Numbered from the stretch's first letter, positions 50,601 through 58,965 are shown. The stretch: 64,000 bases of DNA from Pseudonocardia endophytica (GCF_004339565.1 NZ_SMFZ01000001.1:2480001-2544000); one strand, 5' to 3'. Notes: generated by a model from the letters alone, not told the origin. Numbers and translations are program-made.

Positions 50601-51026
50601 GGACAGCAGGCGGTTCGCCGGCTCCGCGGGCAGGCGTAGCGCGTGCTCGGACACGAGACGGCCCGCGTAGGCGTGGTAGGTCGACACGGTCGGTTCGCCC
50701 GCCAGCAGGGCAGCCCTGCGACTGCCGCCGGGATCGAGGTCGTCCAGCAGGCGGGAGTTCGCCAGCCGCCGCAGCCGCGACCGCACCCGCGTGCCGAGCT
50801 GCTGGGCGGCCTTGCGGGTGAACGTCAGCCCCAGTACCTGCTCCGGCAGCGCCCGGCCGGTGGCGACGAGCCAGACGACGCGGGCCGCCATCGTCTCGGT
50901 CTTGCCCGCGCCCGCTCCGGCCACGACGAGGGCGGGCGCCGGCGGCGCGGCGATCACCGCGGCCTGCTCCTCGGTCGGGGCCGGCAGGCCGAGAGCGACG
51001 GCCAGCGCGGACGGGGTCAGTTCCAC
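47688..51026 (-). CDS. adnB: Helicase-nuclease subunit AdnB
   Basis: AdnAB resects double-strand breaks in actinobacteria. The 1112-residue protein has Walker A AGAGAGKTE (about 40), DEYQD (about 283), the helicase motif [10 protein letters not shown] and ALTRSE, and a RecB-type nuclease domain at the C-terminus with RRGTAFHAWLE, GRMDAVF, VVDWKTG (about 1035) and QLAAYRLAW. No Fe-S cysteines, as expected for AdnB. GTG 51026 follows TACAAC by 6 bases. The adnA gene is not adjacent but 3.4 kb upstream, beyond three inserted genes. Confidence 0.93.
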   Translation of the reverse strand: MELTPSALAVALGLPAPTEEQAAVIAAPPAPALVVAGAGAGKTETMAARVVWLVATGRALPEQVLGLTFTRKAAQQLGTRVRSRLRRLANSRLLDDLDPGGSRRAALLAGEPTVSTYHAYAGRLVSEHALRLPAEPANRLLSPTGAWQLAHRVVSTWADDLEIDRVPATVTGYLLALSGELGEHLAEPGDVRRLAEEMIATLERAPRGKGQRAEPSAGYRARITGQRMRRELLPLVEEFARRKQAEQAMDFSDQMSLAARIAEADGSVGEIERGQYRAVLLDEYQDTGHAQRVLLRALFGRGAGGGGSVTAVGDPCQSIYGWRGASAGNLARFRTDFPDVDGNPAPVYGLLTSFRNPDEVLTLANRVSEELRALRSNTVEVGELRAVPGAAPGEVRAALLPDVGAEVDWVADAVASRWHERAGERDGSPPTAAVLVRRRADMDPLASALRARGLPVEVVGLGGLLDTPEVRDLVSALRVVADPLAGPSAVRLLTGVRWRLGVADLAALWERARELVPASRPRPGPLSPEELALGALPGEHAEQAGLVDAIDDPGEPGRYSEAGFDRIRRLGRELSLLRGRASAPLTDLVADAERTLLLDVETAARPGPSGRAHLDAFADVVAEFSAGAQVATLPALLDYLETAEKAEDGLTPGEVEVAPDRVQILTVHAAKGLEWEIVAVPHLVSQVFPGRKMSGSWLKDPSELPVVLRGDADDLPGLLLPPGGDRKEIEEALDAHDAALDDRRLAEERRLFYVALTRSEHTLLASGHRWPATGERPKEPSVFLEELREILEGPGGSEVGVLDEWAPAPEIEDGNPALTVRRTAVWPTEPFGERATDVRAGADLVRDAVRRRSRPPGRRARPASPDQLSLDLPPTPEDVVDGSGDPEGWAADVDVLLAERAAAARRPTVLLPGQVSVSRLVELADDPDELAVRLRRPVPMPPNPHTRRGTAFHAWLEQRFGAERLLDLDELPGAADADAAGDDALAELQEAFLASEWAERVPVEVEVSFETVVDGIAVRGRMDAVFADADGGWTVVDWKTGAVPEGAREQAVAVQLAAYRLAWAALAGVDPERVRAVFHYVRHGITLRPADLLDADGLRGLLASVPQVAETV

Positions 51027-51032
51027 GGGACG

Positions 51033-51038
51033 GTTGTA
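51033..51038 (-). promoter_or_regulatory. -10 element of adnB
   Basis: TACAAC ends 6 bases before GTG 51026, suggesting adnB is transcribed on its own. Confidence 0.3.
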
Positions 51039-51060
51039 CCGCCCACCCCCGACAGTTCCG

Positions 51061-52734
51061 TCACCCGACCTCGTACTGGCGGGCCCAGTCCACCTGCATG
51101 CGCACCTCGTCCGGCGTGGTGGCGTCCGGCGCTGGCATGAACTTCGCCGCCGGACCCTGGTCCAGCTGGATGCACAGGTGCATCGGCTTCGTCGGGATCA
51201 CCGTCCGGTCGGTGATCTCCCACTGCTTCGTGCCGTCGACGTACCAGGTCAGCCGGTTCGGCAGCCACTCGAACGCGAACGTGTGCCACTGGGTGAAGTC
51301 GCCGTTCACCTGCGCGCCGCGGGTCTTGTTGTCCGCGCCGTAGTGCACGTACGCGCTGGCCGTGCTCCGGTCGCCGACCGGTGCCTCCAGCATGTCCAGC
51401 TCACCGTCGATCGGGAACCGCTCGGAGTCCGGCCAGAGCAGGACGGCGGGGCTGTAGCCCGTTCCGGGGTCGGCGCGGGCCCGGAACTCCCAGCGTCCGT
51501 GCAGCTGGCCCTTGCCCATCGAGATGCCGCCGGACGTGCCGCCGTTCAACCGCGGCCGAGCGGTGACCGTCAGCAGACCGTCGCCCTGCTCGACCGCGGA
51601 CGGTCTGCGCAGCCCGTTGCCGAACCCGCCGACCGAGTTGTAGACGTTCCACCTCGAGCGGTCGAGGGACGGCCCGTCGAACTCGTCGCCGTTCGTGCGG
51701 ACCCAGTCGACGGGAGGTGCGGCCGGTCTCGCCGGTACGGCGGCCGGGCGCTCGTCGGCCCGGTCGTCGCTCCCGACCGGTGGGACCAGGATCGTCCAGC
51801 TCGCGGCGATGATCGCGACGAGGCCCAGCGCGATGCCGCCCATGACGCCACCCGCCCGTCGTGCCCGGGAGGCCTTGCCGCGCTTCGCCATCGGGTCGGC
51901 GGGCGGCACGGCGCGCGCCGGAGGTCGTCCGGCGGGGGCGCGGCCGACGGCGGGTGACGGGGAGACGGCCGCCGCGGTGCGCCCGGGCCCGGTCGGGCGG
52001 GGACCCGCCGGACGAGGTGGAGCGGCGGGGCGGGCGGACGGTGCCGCTGCCGGGCGCGGAGTCGCCGGGCGCGGCGCAGCCGGTCGGGGCGGGTCCATGG
52101 TCCGCGTGGCTTGAATGGACGGAGCGGGCTGAGCCAGGTCGGACGGGGCCTCGCCGGACGGGGCCTTGCCGGACGGGGCCTGCTCCGGCGCGGGGGCCGC
52201 GGCCGAGTCCATGATCGGCGGAACGGGAGCGGACGCGCCACCAGTGGCGCGATCAGACCACTCCTGCCGATCACCGCCCGGTTCGCCGGTGCCGGGTGGG
52301 GACGGGGGCGGACCACCGGGCATCACCGGACGGCCCTCCGGCATCGGGCGTGGCTCGCGTGGGGCGCGGGCCGCAGCCGGAATGACCAGGCCCGGCCCGG
52401 GGACGTGGCCTTCCTCGGCGGCGCGGGCCGAGACCTGCGTGACCGCCTCGACGGCCGCGGCCGGGACTCGCGACGTCGCCTCGACCGCCGCGGCGGGGAC
52501 CCACGAGGTCGCCTCGGTCGTCGAGACCTGCGCCTGGGCACCGGAGCGGACGACCCGCGTCGTCCCGTCGACGCGATCGGCCCGCTCGGCGGGCCCGTCG
52601 GCGGCGATGGCCCGCGTCCGCTCCACCTCGACGGACACCGTGGTCGACGGCAGCGCCACGGTCCCGGCGACCGGCGACGCGCCATCGTGCGGCGCGGCAG
52701 CGGCGTTCAGCCGGACGGTGGAGTCGTCGCGCAT
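51061..52734 (-). CDS. Membrane-anchored GH16 protein with long disordered cytoplasmic region
   Basis: The 557-residue protein has about 280 residues of Pro/Ala/Arg-rich, apparently disordered sequence, a single membrane helix (GGVMGGIALGLVAIIAASWTIL), then a GH16 domain with DGELDMLE. The catalytic domain would be outside, the long tail inside. It is a paralogue of the secreted GH16 at 46738. ATG 52734 is chosen as TACCGT ends 7 bases before it. Part of the disordered region is encoded by a B-type palindrome. Confidence 0.88.
   Translation of the reverse strand: MRDDSTVRLNAAAAPHDGASPVAGTVALPSTTVSVEVERTRAIAADGPAERADRVDGTTRVVRSGAQAQVSTTEATSWVPAAAVEATSRVPAAAVEAVTQVSARAAEEGHVPGPGLVIPAAARAPREPRPMPEGRPVMPGGPPPSPPGTGEPGGDRQEWSDRATGGASAPVPPIMDSAAAPAPEQAPSGKAPSGEAPSDLAQPAPSIQATRTMDPPRPAAPRPATPRPAAAPSARPAAPPRPAGPRPTGPGRTAAAVSPSPAVGRAPAGRPPARAVPPADPMAKRGKASRARRAGGVMGGIALGLVAIIAASWTILVPPVGSDDRADERPAAVPARPAAPPVDWVRTNGDEFDGPSLDRSRWNVYNSVGGFGNGLRRPSAVEQGDGLLTVTARPRLNGGTSGGISMGKGQLHGRWEFRARADPGTGYSPAVLLWPDSERFPIDGELDMLEAPVGDRSTASAYVHYGADNKTRGAQVNGDFTQWHTFAFEWLPNRLTWYVDGTKQWEITDRTVIPTKPMHLCIQLDQGPAAKFMPAPDATTPDEVRMQVDWARQYEVG
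52211..52274. repeat. Palindromic element B inside a coding linker, copy 4
   Basis: ATGATCGGCGGAACGGGAG and GACCACTCCTGCCGATCAC, 12 of 19 paired, with a 26-base loop (inner stem GCGCCAC/GTGGCGC). Length (64) and layout equal the intergenic copy at 29689. Read on the minus strand it encodes the RQEWSDRATGGASAPVPPI segment of the GH16 protein in frame. Confidence 0.6.
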
Positions 52735-52741
52735 CGCGGTC

Positions 52742-52747
52742 ACGGTA
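52742..52747 (-). promoter_or_regulatory. -10 element of the membrane GH16 gene
   Basis: TACCGT ends 7 bases before ATG 52734. Confidence 0.4.
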
Positions 52748-52844
52748 CGAGACGACGATCATTGTCGGTTCACTCGGGTAGCGGGCCGCCCCGGTGACGC
52801 CCGCACGCAGGAATTCCGCCGGGGTCGAGAACGTCCCAGTGACC

Positions 52845-53684
52845 ATGACGATCGATCCGGGCCGCTACGGGATCTGGCGGCGAGCGAACGGGCTGGGACC
52901 GGAGCTGGCGCAGGAGGTCGAGCGCCTCGGCTTCGGGGCGATCTGGATCGGCGGCTCACCTCCCGCCGATCTCGCGGTCGCCGAGTCGCTGCTCGCCGCG
53001 ACCGACCACCTCGTCGTCGCGACCGGGATCGTGAACATGTGGTCGACGCCCGCCGACGACGTCGCGCCGTCCTACCACCGCCTCGCCGAGCGGTTCCCGG
53101 ACCGGTTCCTGCTCGGCGTCGGCGTCGGGCACCCGGAGCACACCGGCGAGTACACGAAGCCGTACGCGACCGTCGTCGAGTACCTCGACCGGCTCGACGC
53201 GCTCGACGTCCCGGTCGCCGGACGGGCGCTCGCCGCGCTGGGGCCGAAGGTGCTGGCCCTGGCCGCGGAGCGGACCGCGGGCGCCCACCCGTACCTGACC
53301 ACCCCGGAGCACACGCGCCGGGCGCGCGCCACACTCGGGCCGGACGCGCTGCTCGCCCCCGAGCACAAGGTGGTCCTCGACGACGACGCCGACCGGGCCC
53401 GCGCGCTCGGCCGCCCCGCCGTGCAGACGCCGTACCTGGGCCTGCGCAACTACGTGACCAACCTGAAGCGACTCGGCTGGACCGACGCCGACATCGAGAA
53501 CGGCGGCAGCGACGCGCTCGTCGACGCGCTCGTCGCGCACGGTTCTCCGGAGGTGGTCGCGGCCCGGCTGACCGAGCACCTGGACGCCGGTGCCGACCAC
53601 GTCTGTGCCCAGGTCCTCACACCGGACGGCGCCGACGTCGTGCCGGACCTGCGACGGCTGGCCGGTGCGCTCCGGCTCGGCTGA
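52845..53684 (+). CDS. LLM-class (F420-dependent) oxidoreductase
   Basis: The 279-residue protein is a luciferase-like monooxygenase fold member: GRYGIWRRANGLGPELAQEVERLGF, then LLVATGIVNMW-type strand and LLGVGVGHPEH, and a C-terminal DADIENGGSDALVDALVAHG. Closest to the F420-dependent TIGR03620-like group. The start is uncertain: ATG 52845 is chosen; GTG 52839 and an earlier ATG at 52794 are possible. Divergent from the GH16 gene. Confidence 0.85.
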   Translation: MTIDPGRYGIWRRANGLGPELAQEVERLGFGAIWIGGSPPADLAVAESLLAATDHLVVATGIVNMWSTPADDVAPSYHRLAERFPDRFLLGVGVGHPEHTGEYTKPYATVVEYLDRLDALDVPVAGRALAALGPKVLALAAERTAGAHPYLTTPEHTRRARATLGPDALLAPEHKVVLDDDADRARALGRPAVQTPYLGLRNYVTNLKRLGWTDADIENGGSDALVDALVAHGSPEVVAARLTEHLDAGADHVCAQVLTPDGADVVPDLRRLAGALRLG

Positions 53685-53722
53685 CACCCGTCCGGGTCGG
53701 CGTCCCGGGCCACGTGCGGCGG

Positions 53723-53728
53723 TACCCT
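53723..53728 (+). promoter_or_regulatory. -10 element of the PAP2 gene
   Basis: TACCCT ends 7 bases before GTG 53736. Confidence 0.45.
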
Positions 53729-53735
53729 CGATCCG

Positions 53736-54419
53736 GTGCTCGTCTCCCGCGATCCCGTGACCGTTCTCGGCCCGTTGCGCCGGCCGGCTCCGGCAGTGAT
53801 CGCGGTGGCGCTGGCCGTCGCGGTCGCGCTCGGGGTCTGGTATTCCGGAGACCCGGTCGCGGGCCGCGTGGACCGACGCACCGAGTCCATCGTGGACTCC
53901 GTGACCGGGGACCACTGGCGGTTCTTCTCGCGGATCGTCGAGCTGGGGTCCCCGCAGTTCGTCGTGCTCTGGGCCGTGCTGCTCGCCGGGGCGGCACTGC
54001 TGCTGCACCGTCCCCGCCACGCGGTGCTGGCGATCGTCGGGCCGGGCGTCACGGGGGTCGCGACGACCGTGCTCAAGCCCCTGGTCGGGCGCTCGATCGG
54101 CGACTCCGCCGGCTACGCCTATCCGAGCGGGCACACCGGCGGCGCAACGTCGATCGCACTGGCGGTCGCGCTGCTGGTGATCGGGCTCGCCCCGACCGGA
54201 CGGGCGGTCGCCGTGACCGTCGTCGCGTCCGCGGCTCTGCTCGCGGGCGGTGTCGTCGGCACCGGAATGATCACCATCGGTGCCCACTACCCCACCGACA
54301 CGGTCGGCGGGTTCTGTTTCGCCGTCGCGATCGGGCTCGGCTCGGCCATGGTGATCGACCGCGTCGCGGACCGGCGGGCCGCACGCGCGGGCCGGTCACC
54401 GACCCCGTCGCCCCGCTGA
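53736..54419 (+). CDS. PAP2-family membrane phosphatase
   Basis: The 227-residue protein has six membrane helices and the three PAP2 motifs: K-x-R (in VLKPLVGRSIGD), YPSGHTGGATS and AHYPTDTVGG, the histidine nucleophile in the last. It would dephosphorylate a lipid phosphate such as an isoprenyl or phosphatidyl phosphate at the membrane. Follows the LLM gene by 51 bases on the same strand. Confidence 0.92.
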   Translation: MLVSRDPVTVLGPLRRPAPAVIAVALAVAVALGVWYSGDPVAGRVDRRTESIVDSVTGDHWRFFSRIVELGSPQFVVLWAVLLAGAALLLHRPRHAVLAIVGPGVTGVATTVLKPLVGRSIGDSAGYAYPSGHTGGATSIALAVALLVIGLAPTGRAVAVTVVASAALLAGGVVGTGMITIGAHYPTDTVGGFCFAVAIGLGSAMVIDRVADRRAARAGRSPTPSPR

Positions 54420-54446
54420 TCCCCGGGCACGCCCGGCCGAGCAGCG

Positions 54447-57400
54447 TCAGCCGTCGAGCACCGACCGGCCCGGCTCGACGGCGGGGCAGCTCGTCCGCAC
54501 CGGACAGCGGTCGCAGTCCGGCCCGACGCGCGCGACGAACGCCGTCCCCGACGAGTCGTCGGCGCACTGCAGCACCACGTCCCGCCACTGCTCGGTGCCG
54601 TCGCCCTCCAGCGGTGGTTGGCTCGGCTCCTTGGGCATCCCGCTCGCCTTGCGGTCGGCCAGGAACACCAGCCGGGCCCCACCGGGCGGGGCACCGGCCC
54701 CGACCAGCGAGTCGAACGCGCCGAGCGCCGCGGCGAGCTGGTACACCGCCAGCTGGGGGTGCTCGGCGGCCTGCTTGGCAGGGGTCGCCGTCTTGCCGGT
54801 CTTGACGTCGACGACGACCGGGCGCCCCTCGGCGTCGGTCTCCAGCCGGTCCACCCGTCCCCGCAGACGCACCCGTCGGGGCCGCTCCTCGGCGGGCGGG
54901 TCGTCGTCCGGAGTGTCGCCGCCGAGGTCGAGTTGCACCGGCTGCTCGACCGCGACGAGGGACAGGCCGCCGTCGCGACTCGCACGGACCCACTCGTCGA
55001 ACGCGGCCAGCATGGCCCGCACCCGGTCCAGCTCGCGCCGCCCGAACCAGGGCGCGCCGGCGTCGAGCCGGGCCCACGCGGAGTGCAGCGCCGACTCCAG
55101 CTCGCCCGGGTCCGCGCCGGCGGCCTTCGCCTGGACGAGGGCGTGCACGAGCGAGCCGGTGACTGCGGCCAGCGCACCGGTCTCGTCGCCGCCGTGGCGG
55201 GCCAGCACCCAGCGCAGCGGGCACGAGCTGATCGTCTCCACGTCGCTCGGCGAGACCGGCACGAGCTCGCCGGGCGCGCGCAGGGGCTCGGTGCTCGACG
55301 GCGGGGCCAGCCCGTACCAGTCGTCGGGATGCGCCCCCGGCACTCCGTCGGCCGCGAGCCGGGACAGCTGGACGGCGGCCCGACGACGGCGCGCGACGGC
55401 GGCGGGCTCGCCGCGGTCCGGGGTGCACACGGCGCGGCGGAGCTCGCCGACGAGCTCGGAGAGCACGAGCGACCGGCCCGGGTGGTGCACCGGGCGGGAC
55501 TCCGACGCGTCCGCCGGGAGCGGGTCGAGCTCGTCGAGGAACCGCGACGGCTGCTCGTCCTCCCCCTGTACGCCGCTCACCAGCAGCATCTCCCGGGCGC
55601 GGGTACAGGCGACGTAGAACAGCCTGCGTTCCTCGGCCAGCAGCGGGGCGACCCGGGACACCGACCCGTCCGGTTCGTCGACGCCGGCGACGAGGTCCAC
55701 GAGGCGTTCGTTGCCGAGCAGGCTTCCGCGCAGGCGCAGGTCCGGCCACAGTCCTTCCTGGACGTTCGGCACGGCGACGACCCGCCACTCCCGGCCGCGC
55801 GCCGCATGCGCCGTGAGCAGCTCCACGGCGTCGCCCTGCGGCGACTGCGGGGCCAGCGTGTCGCCGGGTAGCTGCTGGTCGGCGATGTAGTCGAGGAAGC
55901 CGGCGACGTCGGCGCCCGGCAGCCGGTCGGTGTAGCGGGCGGCCGCGTCGAACAGCGCGAGCACGGCGTCCAGGTCGCGGTCGGCGGCGGCACCGGCCGG
56001 ACCACCGCGGGCGCTCGCGTCGCTCCAGCGCCGGGCGAGGCCGGTCCGCCGCCAGACGCGCCACAGCACCTCCTCCACCGAGTGCCCGTCGGCGACCGCG
56101 CGCGACGCGGTGTCCAGCAACGTGCCGACGTCCCGCAACGGGGCCGTCTCGGCGGGCGCGAGCGCGGACAACGGGTCGGGGTGTCCGGTCGCGGCGGCAC
56201 GAAGCGCCTCGACGAGCAGCGGATCGCTGCTCGCGGCCTCGACGTCGGCCGCGGTGGAGGCGGGTCTCGGCGGGGACGCCAGAGGACCGTGTGCGGGTGG
56301 ACCCGGCGTCTCCGAGCCGGCGTCACTCCCGGTCGGGCGGTCACCGGCCGGTCCATCGGTGACGGGACTCGGATCGGGGCCGGTCGCGCGTGGCACGTCC
56401 GGTCGATCCGGTGCCGGGTCAGCGGTGGCGACCGGGCCGTCCGCCCCGGCCGCGGGAGCCTCCGGCACGCCGTCTCCCTCGCGCGCACCGGCGCCACGGC
56501 GGCCCGCGGCGTGCAGTCGCAGCAGCCCGCGGCGCAGGCGGCGCATCCGCATCGGATCACCACCGCCGAGCGACGAGGTGAGCAGCGCGACCGCCAGGTC
56601 GGCGTCGATCGTGGACGGCCGCGTCACCCCCTGCAGGATCAGCAGCAACGGCACGACGGCGGGCTGGCGGGACAACGGCAGCTCGTCCGGAGGCGCGACG
56701 ATCGGCACCCCGGCCGCGGCCAGCGCGCGCCGCAGCGCGGGCAGTGTGCGGCGCGCGGAGCGGGACAGCACGGCCATCTCCGACCACGGGACGCCGTCCA
56801 CGAGGTGCGCCCGGCGCAGGCGGTCGGCGATCCAGCCCGCCTCCGTCGCGGCCGAGGCGAACACACGGACCGCGACGGCGTCCCCGGCCTCCTCCACATC
56901 CGGCCCACCTGCGCCCGGGTCCCCGGTTGCACGGTCACCACCCGACGTCGACCTCTCCGCTCCGGGAGCATCACCGTCGGGGTCCGTGACGGTGTCGGCG
57001 CCGTCCGCCTCAGGTCGGGCGCCACCGGCGTCGGTCGCGGGAGCGGTCTCGCGGGTGCCGTCCGTGCTGCTGTCCGCCCCGTCGACTCCGGGACGGGTGC
57101 CGGGGGAACCCGCGTCGGGCTCGTCGGGTCCCGGCGGGACGCGGCGCCGCCCCGGCCCGGCGCCCGGCAGGCGGGCGGCCAAGCGGGCCGCGGCGGCGCG
57201 GACCCCTGCCGTCTGGCGGTGGTCCTCGATCAACACCTCGGTCGGGGCGTCGACGGCGTTCATGCCCTGCGGGTCGGCGCCGCGGAACGTGAGCACCGCC
57301 TGATCCGGGTCACCCGCCAGGAGCGTCGCCCGTGCCGACCCGGCCAGTTCCCGCACCAGCTCCATCTGCTGGGGATCGAGATCCTGCGCGTCGTCCACCA

Positions 57401-58223
57401 GCAGGTACCGCACCCGCTCCCGTTCCCGGGCGCGCAGCTCCGGATCCGCGGCCAGTGCGTCCAGCGCGGCCGCGACGAGCTCGGCCGAGTCGAGCGCGGG
57501 CGCCGTCGCCTGCGGGGCGCCGCGGCCCGCCGCCCCGCGCAGCAGCACCACCTGCTCGTACGTGCGGAAGAACCGCCCGGCCGCGACCCACTCGTCGCGG
57601 CCCCGTGCCTCTCCGATCTCCTCGAGATCGTCCGGACCGAGACCGCGTTCGGCCGCGCGCAGCAGCAGCTCGCGCAGTTCGGCCGCGAACCCCGGCAGGC
57701 CGAGCGCCGGGCTCAGGCGGTCCGGCCAGCCGGACCCAGGCACGCTCCCGTTCCAGTTCGCGATCTCGCCCGCGAGCAGATCCCGCACCACGACGTCCTG
57801 CTCCGCGCTGGCCAACAGGCGCGGCGGCGGGTCCTCGTGCTGCGCCGCGTGCAGCCGGAGCACGCCGAACGCGTACGAGTGCACAGTGCGCACCAGCATC
57901 TCGCGCGACGTGCGGGCGGCACCCTCGCGCGCGAGCAACGGCGTCAGGCGGCCGCGGAGGTCGGCGGCCGCACGTCGGCTGCCCACGAGCAGGAGGACGT
58001 TCTCCGGGGCTGCGCCGTCGGCGATCCGCCGCGCGACGGACTCGATCAGTACCGTCGTCTTGCCGGTGCCAGGGCCGCCGACCACGCGCAGCGGACCGTC
58101 CCGGTGGTCCAGCACCCGCCGGGCAGGCGCGGACCACCGCCGCGGCGTCACGACCGCAGCCGGGACGCGGACCAGGCGCGGCCCGGTCGACGCCGCCGGG
58201 GTGGCGGTGCGCGAAGCTGTCAC
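54447..58223 (-). CDS. adnA: Helicase-nuclease subunit AdnA
   Basis: The 1258-residue protein has Walker A GGPGTGKTT (about 48), LLVDDAQDLD motif II, an ACTRARE motif VI, and a C-terminal nuclease with LRGRVDRL, VVDVKTG (about 1136) and AVYQLA. Cysteines C (about 1002, SSCPLRW) and CDRCPVRTSC (about 1238) form the Fe-S clasp typical of AdnA/AddB. It is about 200 residues longer than the mycobacterial protein, because of two Pro/Ala/Asp/Gly-rich inserts (about 349-447 and 573-662). GTG 58223 is chosen where the similarity begins; frames extending further upstream lack support. Confidence 0.92.
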   Translation of the reverse strand: MTASRTATPAASTGPRLVRVPAAVVTPRRWSAPARRVLDHRDGPLRVVGGPGTGKTTVLIESVARRIADGAAPENVLLLVGSRRAAADLRGRLTPLLAREGAARTSREMLVRTVHSYAFGVLRLHAAQHEDPPPRLLASAEQDVVVRDLLAGEIANWNGSVPGSGWPDRLSPALGLPGFAAELRELLLRAAERGLGPDDLEEIGEARGRDEWVAAGRFFRTYEQVVLLRGAAGRGAPQATAPALDSAELVAAALDALAADPELRARERERVRYLLVDDAQDLDPQQMELVRELAGSARATLLAGDPDQAVLTFRGADPQGMNAVDAPTEVLIEDHRQTAGVRAAAARLAARLPGAGPGRRRVPPGPDEPDAGSPGTRPGVDGADSSTDGTRETAPATDAGGARPEADGADTVTDPDGDAPGAERSTSGGDRATGDPGAGGPDVEEAGDAVAVRVFASAATEAGWIADRLRRAHLVDGVPWSEMAVLSRSARRTLPALRRALAAAGVPIVAPPDELPLSRQPAVVPLLLILQGVTRPSTIDADLAVALLTSSLGGGDPMRMRRLRRGLLRLHAAGRRGAGAREGDGVPEAPAAGADGPVATADPAPDRPDVPRATGPDPSPVTDGPAGDRPTGSDAGSETPGPPAHGPLASPPRPASTAADVEAASSDPLLVEALRAAATGHPDPLSALAPAETAPLRDVGTLLDTASRAVADGHSVEEVLWRVWRRTGLARRWSDASARGGPAGAAADRDLDAVLALFDAAARYTDRLPGADVAGFLDYIADQQLPGDTLAPQSPQGDAVELLTAHAARGREWRVVAVPNVQEGLWPDLRLRGSLLGNERLVDLVAGVDEPDGSVSRVAPLLAEERRLFYVACTRAREMLLVSGVQGEDEQPSRFLDELDPLPADASESRPVHHPGRSLVLSELVGELRRAVCTPDRGEPAAVARRRRAAVQLSRLAADGVPGAHPDDWYGLAPPSSTEPLRAPGELVPVSPSDVETISSCPLRWVLARHGGDETGALAAVTGSLVHALVQAKAAGADPGELESALHSAWARLDAGAPWFGRRELDRVRAMLAAFDEWVRASRDGGLSLVAVEQPVQLDLGGDTPDDDPPAEERPRRVRLRGRVDRLETDAEGRPVVVDVKTGKTATPAKQAAEHPQLAVYQLAAALGAFDSLVGAGAPPGGARLVFLADRKASGMPKEPSQPPLEGDGTEQWRDVVLQCADDSSGTAFVARVGPDCDRCPVRTSCPAVEPGRSVLDG

Positions 58224-58312
58224 GCGGACGATTCGACCACGCCACCCCGACAAGAACGGGTCCCGGTCGTACCGCGGCGGCGGATGGCGGGCTGCGATCG
58301 ACGGGAGACGGA

Positions 58313-58618
58313 ATGGACGAGGAGACGGTGGAGCGGGTGCGCGCCGTCGTCGCCGCCATCCCGCCGGGCGAGACGTCGACCTACGGGGAGGTGGCCGAAC
58401 AGGCCGGGCTCCCCGGCCGGGCCCGGCTGGTCGGAAAGATCCTCTCCGAGGACGGCGCCGACCTGCCGTGGCACCGGGTGCTCCGCGCGAACGGCACGTC
58501 CGCCCCGCACATCGCGCACGAGCAGGCCGAACGCCTCCGCGCCGAGGGCATCCTGATGGTCGACGGGCGCCTGCCTCGAGAGCACCGGCGCACCGCTGAC
58601 CGCCGCCGGGAGAGCTGA
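58313..58618 (+). CDS. atl: Alkyltransferase-like protein (ATL)
   Basis: The 101-residue protein corresponds to the DNA-binding domain of O6-alkylguanine transferase, with the helix TSTYGEVAEQAGLPGRARLVG and the active-site position PWHRVL in which Cys is replaced by Trp53. ATL proteins bind O6-alkylguanine and flag it for nucleotide excision repair without transferring the group. GGGAG lies 4 bases before ATG 58313. Divergent from adnA, as in mycobacteria (Rv3204). Confidence 0.9.
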   Translation: MDEETVERVRAVVAAIPPGETSTYGEVAEQAGLPGRARLVGKILSEDGADLPWHRVLRANGTSAPHIAHEQAERLRAEGILMVDGRLPREHRRTADRRRES

Positions 58619-58817
58619 CAAGAGTGAGCGCGCCCGGGTAGTCGCCATCTGGGCACGGCCGAGGACGGCGGGTGAGAGCGTGCCGCACTCCAGCCGCCCG
58701 ACGGGGCAGTCCGCTCCCGGCTACGCCCGTGTGCCCGGACGTCGGCCGTTCCCTGTCGAGTCGCGACGGGGACGGACAGTGCCCTCGGGCGGCGGTCCGG
58801 GCTCCTCCCGGAGGACG

Positions 58818-58910
58818 CTTTGCTCTGCTCACACGGGCGCAGCACCGCTCGGAGCAGCGGCGACCCGGACGGCCCACCAGACCCGTTGCGTGGGGGTGAG
58901 CAGAGCAAAG
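58818..58910. repeat. Palindromic element A, copy 3
   Basis: The same 15-bp arms (58818-58832 and 58896-58910) enclose 63 bp with CGGGCGCAGCACC and CGTTGCGTGGGG. Flanks read outward: left CGTCCTCCGGGAGG, right GCGCTGTTCAGGAG, as in copy 1. It lies 200 bases after atl. The 538-base gap between atl and the methylase holds this element, element C and tandem repeats; in 58619-58817 nothing was recognised. Confidence 0.9.
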
Positions 58911-58965
58911 GCGCTGTTCAGGAGCGTCCCGACGAGGTCCTACGGCGGCCCGCGGGGCAGTTGGC

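Noticed and set aside
54419..54447. Short GC hairpin between PAP2 and adnA stops
   Set aside because: CCGGGC/GCCCGG has too small a loop and no extension strong enough to call a terminator.
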